Shown piece after piece: positions 56,756 through 64,000 of a stretch of DNA of 64,000 nt. The notes under the pieces are model-generated. The model saw nothing but the letters and a program-made list of their open reading frames with translations. It did not search any database and was not told the DNA's origin. Position numbers and translations under genes: made by a program. This DNA is from Antitrichia curtipendula. Its lineage: Eukaryota > Streptophyta > Bryopsida > Hypnales > Leucodontaceae. The stretch lies in assembly GCA_951230915.1 (NCBI GenBank), contig OX579636.1, positions 325,001 to 389,000 of the forward strand. The letters run 5' to 3'. Each line of letters starts with the position of its first letter. The stretch's first letter is position 1.

Positions 56756-57540
56756 CTAACTTTAACTCTAAAATTACTCCTAAATTTAACTCTAAAATTT
56801 ACTCCTAGATTTAACTCTAAAATTTACTCCTAAATTTAGCTCAAAATTACCCCAAAATTTAATTCCAAATTTTACTTCCCACACTAACTCTAAATTTTAA
56901 CTTCTATTTCTAATTTTTATCTTTTCTTATCACGGTGTACTTTTCACGTGGAAAGGGCTAATTAAGGAGATCAATGCTAAAGAGGAAAAAATACAACACC
57001 AAGTATGGATTCAAGAACTCACCTCGTCACTTCCGGTGTCGGAAATACGCTCGTCCGCATTCGTGCATACATTCCCATACTCCATGGTGGCCCTTGGGTG
57101 GTGGGACCTTTCCCAATTTCACCACTTATGTTTCAAAAATTAGGACCCGTGCAATCTAACCTCTTTCTTTCCCTCCTCTTTCCTTCTCTCTCCTTTTCTT
57201 TCCCTTCCTCTCTTTCTACACTAACACTATTCTACCTAAGCTTTAATGGGTGTCTTACAACTATACATTCAAACCCCAAGAAGGTTTAATGTCCCTCCTA
57301 CTCTCTTACACAACCTTGTCTTTGTGTCATCCTAATTCTACCTCCTAATGGTCACTATGAATTCTCGAGATTTCCCTTCTAACACCTATTTAGCTAAGCC
57401 TAGGGCACTATTTATTGTCTCTCTCTCCTTTCTCCTATTTAATTCTATGACTCACTAACCTCCCTCCATTGTGTGTAGGTGTGATTTTGGTGAGAGTTGA
57501 GAGTTGTTTGATGCAAGTATAGAGGTGCTACTTATCCTTT
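56756..57540 (-). mobile_element. 5' module of the base TE, copy 3, leader and exon 1 part
   Basis: Continues the copy at 28301-29112 after the retrotransposon. Minus-strand order: leader (57540-57086), exon 1 (57085-57023), intron start. The intron start is nearly identical to the first 150 bases of the window in reverse. Confidence 0.8.
57023..57085 (-). pseudogene. Exon 1 of the base TE gene, copy 3
   Basis: ATG plus 20 codons ending in SDTGSDE and a GTGAG donor in phase 0, the same length as 26210-26272. It differs at several residues. Its downstream exons are absent. Confidence 0.6.
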
Positions 57541-57770
57541 CTTCCCCTTCCCTTTTTGATTTTAGACCCTACTCTCTACCCCAATCCCTACTTAGCAATA
57601 GGTCAACCCCCCATTCTCCTTTGTTTTGTTTAGCTTGTCTTTGTTTTGTCCTAGTGTGAGAGAAACCAAAAAAAAATCAGGAAAAAAGGAGTCCAGAAAT
57701 GGGGACCGAGCTGGGGCCTCAACTACCTGCCGAACCAAGCCTGGCCTCCCGGCTGGCTGGCTAACTACTG
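57541..57770. other. Pyrimidine-rich spacer
   Basis: CT-rich sequence, weakly similar in reverse to the region just upstream of 25740. No gene is seen. Confidence 0.4.
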
Positions 57771-57970
57771 GGGGGTCGGTCTGTGATTTCTGATGACGTG
57801 ACCTGGTCTGTTTGGTTCTCGACTTGATTTGGTCTATTTAATTCTCGACTTGATTTGGTCTGTTCTGGCTCTCAACTTAATCTGGTCTGTTTTGGTTCTT
57901 GACTGATCTGGTCTGTTTGGTTCTCGACTGATCTAATCTGTTCTGGCTCTGGACCTTGACTACTTAAGGG
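57771..57970 (+). repeat. Tandem repeat, about 27-base unit
   Basis: Six or seven degenerate units with GACTTGATTTGGTCTGTT and TTGGTTCTCGAC. It is followed by a looser GGACTTGGGGAAAATA repeat to about 58190. Confidence 0.8.
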
Positions 57971-58299
57971 AAAAAACTGGATTTTTTGGCAAACTGGATT
58001 TTTGGTGAACTAAAGGATAATACTTGGGGAAAATAGGACTTGAAAGAAATAGGACTTGGAGAACATAAGACTTGGGGAAAATAGGACTTGGGGAATACTA
58101 GACTCACTAGAAACTTGGAGGACAACTAGACACACTAAAACTTGGAGAACACGGAGACTCACTAAACACTTGGGGAACAACTAAACTAAGAGAACTTTGG
58201 GATTAGCTAAACTTCACTAAATGCAAAGGAACCTACCTATCTTGGAAGCTAAACTTTGGAGGTTTCCACAAAGGTCTTGGAAACTAGACTTTGGAACTA

Positions 58300-58690
58300 A
58301 ACACGGAGGAAGTGCAAAGCTTCGCCGTTAAGTTGGTTTTAAAACCAACTTTAGGACTCTTTGACACCTCGGAGGTTCAAAGCTCCGCCGTCTACACTTT
58401 TAACACATGCTTTAGGACTTCAACTTTGTCACTAGTTCAAAGCTTCGCCGTTTCCAAAGGGGGTCCACACACTGGGAGAGACTTTAGAAGAGGAAAAAAA
58501 CTAAACTTTTAAATACGAAAACACACACAGGGTCAAAGCTTCGCCGTCCCGGAGGGGGGTCCACTCAACAAGGAGAAGATTAGAAGAGGGTTGGGATAAC
58601 TTTTAGAAAACATGCACAAAGGAGGTTCAAAGCTTCGCCGTCCCGGAGGGGGGTCCACTCAACAAAGAGAAGGTTAGAAGAGAGTGTAAG
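58300..58690 (+). repeat. Tandem repeat containing TTCAAAGCTTCGCCG
   Basis: Five units of about 70-110 bases. Each has GGTTCAAAGCTTCGCCGT, and the last three continue with GGAGGGGGGTCCACTCAAC and AGAAGGTTAGAAGAG. No open frame spans it. Confidence 0.85.
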
Positions 58691-60300
58691 AAAAAAATAC
58701 AAAGAGAAAATACACAAGTTAGGCCACGTGGCAACACAAAGCTCATACGCTAAAGGCCCCCCAAAGCGACATCGCCAAGGTACGGTGGGGGGTGACTTTA
58801 GGATTAGTACAAGATACAAAGAAGACTCTTAAAACTTCACAAGTTAGACCACAACACATACAAGAGAGAGAAGGAAGCTCTCCACTTACAACAAGGTACC
58901 AAAAACTTCACAAAAGAGTACACAAAGCAAGGTAAAAGGACCTCCAAAAACCTTCAAAGCTTGAAAATAAGCAACAATGGAGCCAAAAGTGCTCCAAAAA
59001 CACCGTAGAGGTTTCTTAGCTAAAACGCCAAAAATCCCAACATAAGTTGGACCCACGGACCCAAAACAAGATTTTGGGGGTGTTCAAGAGAGAAATATGG
59101 GAACCTTAAATAGGTTTCCAAGGCCCCACCTCCCCCTCAAGAGCTCTAAAGTAACCTTATCAACTTGGATTTTCATCCTCATCTTCAAAGATTTTCATCC
59201 TAATCCCTAAAAAACTACTTTTACCTATCTACGTTGGACCAACCTCCTAACTTTTGGAGATTTACTCCAATCGTCAAACGAATTGCGCCATTGGCTCCAG
59301 ACCGCCGTGTTTAGTCTAGAATCCCCTTACCCCCCGTACCGAGGACAAAAAACCATCGTAGGCTAATTTAGTTTTAAAAACTAAACCGTGGTAAAATCCT
59401 AGATATTGGGGGTCTCCTATTTTGAGAAATGTAAATAGCTTAGGGTCTCCGGTAGGTGTGAGGGAGTCAGAAAAGACTCTTGGTTGACTTCGTCCCACCG
59501 TCGTATGGTCCCGGAATGCCGGTCAACGTGGCGGGGACCCCGCCACGTGATTAATTCTCGAGGAATCTCGCCGGTTCGGGTACTTGCTGCTATCGGAATG
59601 TTGCGAAACTTCACAAAGCGCATTATTAACATAAAACAAGCTAGTATTAATTTTTAGTGAGATTTTTTGGCAACCTAGGTAATTTTCATGAAATTCCCGT
59701 TGGAGGTTACCAAGGTTGACCACCCGCAAAAGGTTCTTCTGCAAGTCGGAAGATGACGGAATTTTTCACATGACCTCTCATGGGGTCACATGAAAGATGT
59801 GCAGGTGCGTTTCCTTACCTGGCACAATTGGTCAGTGAAGATGAATTGGCCATCTCCTTGAATTAGCGACGGTGCAGGAATCTTTTGCGAATAAAGGAAT
59901 CTTGGCGAATCGATTTCGTCGTTGGACTCCTGGCATGGGATTTACCCTAGGACACCATCCTTGGGCTGTAGATTCCTCCACGGGCCCAGTCTTGCGTTAG
60001 TGGCTCCTGCATGCTAACAATCGGGGTTTGGGGAATTCTAAACCTAACTCTAGGACCCGACCTAGTGGCCTCGTTGTGGATCCCTCGGACCGACTTAGCC
60101 ATGAATTGCCACCTTCATGGTGGGATTTAGCCCTTTTGGGCCTATGTGACTCGAATCCTACAAATCCAACCGTTTCGTTCTTTCTACCTATTTTTGGGCC
60201 CAGTTTGGTGGGATTCTAAATCTAAACACAAATCTAGACCAAATACTATAATGGATATGTTACAACCCTATTTTGGTTCTACACTCTTTTTATGGCTTTT
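58691..60300. other. Unannotated stretch without convincing genes
   Basis: Short ORFs only, none with recognisable domains. The stretch 59220-59320 (AACTTTTGGAGATTTACTCC, GCGCCATTGGCTCCA) is similar to 63855-63955, a dispersed repeat of unknown type. A GGTACGGTGGGGG motif lies near 58780. Confidence 0.45.
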
Positions 60301-62615
60301 TGTATATTTTTCTTAACTTTAAATTGCACATTTTCAAAAAAATAATTCTACGAGTCCCAAGTGACAAATTGGGAGCTCAGACATTATGCTTACGTGAAAG
60401 CAAGATTAGGAACAAACAATAAACTATCTATAGCTTAGAAGGCACCCACTAGGCAATGCATTTACAACAAAGCATTGGAAATCTGGTTTGTGAATACTTT
60501 ATCCTAAGGGTGATGATAAAGCGCCCACTTTAATCCAAATACAAAAACACATGTCTGCAAGTCAAGGCCCTAGGGGCAATTCTCCAAAGAGGGATTTCTC
60601 ACATAAAGAGCTAGTGTAAGATCTTGTAGAATAACTTAGGAGCTAAATCAATAAAATCCAAGTATGTAGTAAAGTTTGTTCCGGGGAGACTATTTAATAG
60701 GAATGATTCTAGTTTAATCCACTAGGTCATTGCAACAAAGAATTAGATTAAAAAAATGTTTCTTTATCACAAATATAATGTAGTTTTTCTCACAAGATAA
60801 AGCTAATTACTTAATTTTTCTCTCTACTCTTCATGGCTACAAGAATAAAGTGTTATCCCAAATTGGTTGATCTTGACCTTCTCTTCATCAACTTTAGTCT
60901 TCCTCACCAAATTGGCTTCCATGTTCTACAGGCATTGCAGCAACCCAAATTGACTTTTTTTCTTTCTACTAGCCAATAGCTGGTCATTTGTCTTTGCCAC
61001 CCTTTATCACAACATGAACTTCAAGTACCAACTCAGAATTCTTCACTTATCACATCAAGGAGCCTTCAGTTTTCCAAATGGGACTTCTCAGCTACAACTT
61101 TTTCTTTGTCTCCTTCTTGGAAACCACAAAGATTTAATCCACCAACTTGGTTTTAATTGACTGCCTTATATACATTCAATAATATTCTCTCCAAATTTCA
61201 GATGACAATGTGCACTTACAACAGGCCAAATTGGAACTAAAATAAGACAACACTTAAACTTTCCAAATTGGTATCATGCACACCATACACAAAACTCTCA
61301 AACAGTAAATTAACCATTCATAAGTTAATTGACAATATTCAAAATAATTTCACAAAGTTTTTTTCAAATTCCTTCTCTAGTCAGAATACTATAGCGACAC
61401 AGCTAACCAATTTTAGGCTTCTCATTAAATTAACAAACATGTTTTCAACCAACTTGGACTGAAATCACAAAGGCATAAACTCTCAACTAGACTTTCCATA
61501 AATTCCTTCCAACTTAACACATACTTCTCAATGTCACATAGCATCATTCCAATTACACGCTCATCATGCAAGACATCACACACCAAATGACTGAAAATAT
61601 CTTTTCTATTTAATTTTGAATTGGTGATCAGATCACCGTTTACAGATTTATAGTCTACTCCACAACTAATATACACGTTCAGTTTTTTTCCGCGAACATC
61701 TCATAGATTTTTCATTACTCACACTCCAATTTAGAAATTAAAAATACTATCACTCCATAATTTTTCAAATAGATCTTCACACTCTTGATTCTTCTTCTTC
61801 TTCTCATAAGCTCTTCAACTTCTAGCACATTCCCAATTAGGAAATAATCAACTCCATCTCATAACACATAGACATAGACATCACACCAATTGCTCTACAT
61901 AAACTCAGAACTTCCCAATTTGGTGCACCTTTGTGCAACAACAAACTTGGTTTAACTTCACAATTATCCAACTAGTACTATGCACATTCATTCACCATCT
62001 CCATAGAATTCCACAACCTGGATCATTCTCGTGCTACTATAGGTTCACACTCACTCACACATTAAACTCCAACTTGGAAAAATCATCATACACCAAATAC
62101 AAAATCAGAACTTAGCCTACTAGCCGGACTCACTGGCAAAAACTCTAAAAAACAATGGTCTTCAACAAAACAAAAAAAACAACTGAATAGGAAAATTCCC
62201 AAATTGGCAGTTACCAATTTGGAACAAAAACAATAATTGACAGCAACTTGCAGCTAACTACCCAATTTGGAATCTATTGCCAAACCAGGACATTTTGACT
62301 TGGTTTACAAACTACTCACCACAGAGCTCCGACCTAGAATCCACATCTCCAAACTCAAAATTGGAATCCAAAATTGTACCTCCAACTTGGTAAAAACAAC
62401 TACAAAACTATCAAATTGGGACAAAACCAACAATTAAATAGTAAAACACTCCACTTTGGAACTAAAATACACAACAAAAAGACAAAAATTAGAGCCAAAA
62501 AGTCAATCTATAGACCTCCACGAAGATACAATGACCCAAACTCAAGGAAATTCAACAAGCCCACTTTTTTTAATAATAAAAGTTATTTAACTCGCATAGA
62601 TGAGCAAAAGTATGC
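60301..62615. other. AT-rich stretch without genes
   Basis: Low-complexity A/T-rich and C-poor sequence in which CCAATTTGGAAC or AACTTGG words recur irregularly. No ORF has protein-like character. I see no RNA gene. Confidence 0.5.
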
Positions 62616-63566
62616 TTAACCCCTAAAGGACCAAACACCGTTTTTTGACAACATAGCGTTTTTGGGCAGCTCACCACGAATGGAATTTCTAGTTTTTTTC
62701 TTTGAAATTTTCACACAAGATGTGCCCGAGGAGTAGCTTTAGGGCCCTACAATTTTCATAACTTTTGACCACATGGTTAAAAAGTTATGGTATGATATGT
62801 AGTTTTCATTGTTCGGCGGGCAGCCCGGGCAGCAAAAAAACTTCTTTAAAAATCATTTTCTAGAGAAATAAAAATTTGAAATTGGTTCTCTAGATTTATG
62901 TGCACAAGGAAAGCTTTGAATCATTCCACTTTGATTTATGAGATGAAAGTTATGAGGAATTTTAGTTGTGGGTAGTTTGCGGGTAGTTATGGAATCTCTA
63001 TTCTAAAATAAACTTTGAAGTCCTTTATTTAACTCAATTTTCAATATTTTTGGAAAAAAATATAAACACAAGGTGTAGATTGTTTATTACAACATTACAA
63101 TTGTTTGGATTGGCATTTTTCAATTCCATCATTAAATCCTTAACAATTTAGTGTTTTGAATCATTTTTACTTCTTTCTACTTACTATTTTTTTCCTATAT
63201 GTTGTACATTTCCAAATGATCTGAAATTTTTCAAGCATGTAGCTAACTTGCTTTGAAGAATGAATCCAAAGAGTTACCACCATTTTGGACATTTTTTCAT
63301 ACAAATGTGACCATGTGAAGTGCAGCTGCCCGGTTTTTCGCAGGAACAAAAAAATGGTTTTTGTCACTTCAAATGCTAATATCTTGCAATCTACACGGTG
63401 GAAATTTCTGAAATTTTTTCCACATCTTCTCAAACTAGTTTACTACAAGATCCTATAGTCACATGTGTCTAAAAATGTTTTTTTTCTAAAATTTCGTACT
63501 TGTACTAGAAATAGCAGTTTGGGAGCGTTTTTTGTGAAAACATAGTCAAAAACCTTTAGGGGTTAA
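62616..63566. mobile_element. TTAA-flanked fold-back element, gene-less
   Basis: Begins TTAACCCCTAAAGG and ends with its exact reverse CCTTTAGGGGTTAA. Imperfect inverted similarity follows inside (GTTTTTTGACAACAT on the left, TTTTTGACTATG reversed on the right, then GCGTTTTT/ACGC words). TTAA as target and ends starting with CCC would fit a piggyBac-type non-autonomous element. A 10-base repeat with TTAA flanks is limited evidence. Inside there is only AT-rich DNA. Confidence 0.5.
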
Positions 63567-64000
63567 AACTAGAAGAAAACTTTCTGTGTCCTTTTTGAAT
63601 TGCCTCAAACATTTAGAGGAATAAGTAAAATGCTCCAAAAACGCGAAACGGACATAAAATAGCTAAATTTGCCAAAAAACTTAACAACAACAAAGTGTCA
63701 ATGGTTTGGCATTAATAAATAGGGGGTGGTTTACAAGAAGAGAGAATGACACTTTACACTTTTTCCAAGGCCTCCTTCGTCTTGTTCTAACTTCTAGAAG
63801 CTTCTATAAATACCTATTAATTAACTCTAACTATTAGAATAAAATCAAATCCATTGCAAAATCCTACCTAACTTTTGAAGAAAGCTCCAAATGACAAACG
63901 GATTGTGCCATTGGCTTCAAAAGGCCCAAATTAACCGCAAAAAATCCTAACCCCTAATCCTAGATCAATCGTGCTTTTAAAAGCCATCAAATTGTCAATA
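63567..64000. other. AT-rich end of window with dispersed repeat copy
   Basis: The second copy of the repeat noted at 59220-59320 occupies about 63855-63955. No gene is seen. Confidence 0.45.

Noticed and set aside
57005..57289. A 94-codon plus-strand ORF ending in a serine/leucine-rich stretch
   Set aside because: Antisense to the conserved exon 1 and leader of the base TE. Composition follows the CT-rich leader.
60301..62615. Small ORFs and possible RNA genes in the AT-rich right end
   Set aside because: No protein-like composition, no tRNA or snRNA-like folds noticed. Length expected by chance.

Overview
The window looks like nuclear DNA of a plant-lineage (streptophyte) eukaryote with a large, repeat-rich genome. 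The evidence is a CACTA transposon with a TNP2-type transposase and GT-AG introns, a Ty3/Gypsy element with a primer-binding site close to the plant tRNA-Asp 3' end, plant-type hAT and DUF7869-like proteins, and many AAACCCTA telo-box motifs. I see no ordinary host gene. Nearly everything readable belongs to transposable elements (TEs) or their remains. The species cannot be told from the sequence. A fern, lycophyte, bryophyte or charophyte is as plausible as a seed plant.

Left half (1-25.5 kb): the base layer is a TE carrying a DUF7869-like gene and, upstream of it, a coiled-coil protein gene. Two insertions break the DUF7869-like gene, and both can be removed on paper. One is a 3.4 kb solo LTR (3413-6783, target duplication tatcc/tattc). 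The other is a giant hAT element of about 15.0 kb (8099-23126, 8-bp duplication gaccagct/gaccagtt). Removing either with one duplication copy restores the reading frame. The hAT element carries a transposase with its DDE residues in place, a protein kinase-like gene, a RING-H2 coiled-coil gene and two diverged copies of a BED-like zinc-finger gene. Clusters rich in GTCCG/CGGAC lie upstream of each gene. A 292-bp hAT MITE (8939-9230) sits inside one of the zinc-finger genes, again with an 8-bp duplication and restored frame.

Middle and right (25.7-57.5 kb): two further copies of the base TE's promoter, first exon and repeat-filled intron face each other as an inverted pair. One copy is split by a Ty3/Gypsy retrotransposon (29113-56755, minus strand, duplication ctaac). 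This element has unusual 3,486-bp LTRs that contain a roughly 650-codon sense ORF, related to an ORF in the solo LTR at 3413. Its gag-pol frame keeps all domains in one phase but has five internal stop codons, although its two LTRs differ at only about a dozen sites by eye. The 5' LTR is split by a 14.7 kb CACTA transposon (40248-54989, perfect CACTAGAAG ends, duplication tat). That transposon has a fully open three-exon TNP2 transposase on the minus strand and a six-exon TnpA-like gene on the plus strand, and is filled with arrays of the heptamer TGCAACT. The nesting order is therefore base TE, then Gypsy, then CACTA (youngest).

The last 6.5 kb (57.5-64 kb) holds tandem repeats, AT-rich DNA and a TTAA-flanked fold-back element, without convincing genes. 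Across the window almost all interruptions of TE reading frames are TGA, TAG or TAA codons explainable by C-to-T change at CGA, CAG, CAA or CCTGG, which points to methylation-linked decay rather than indel decay.
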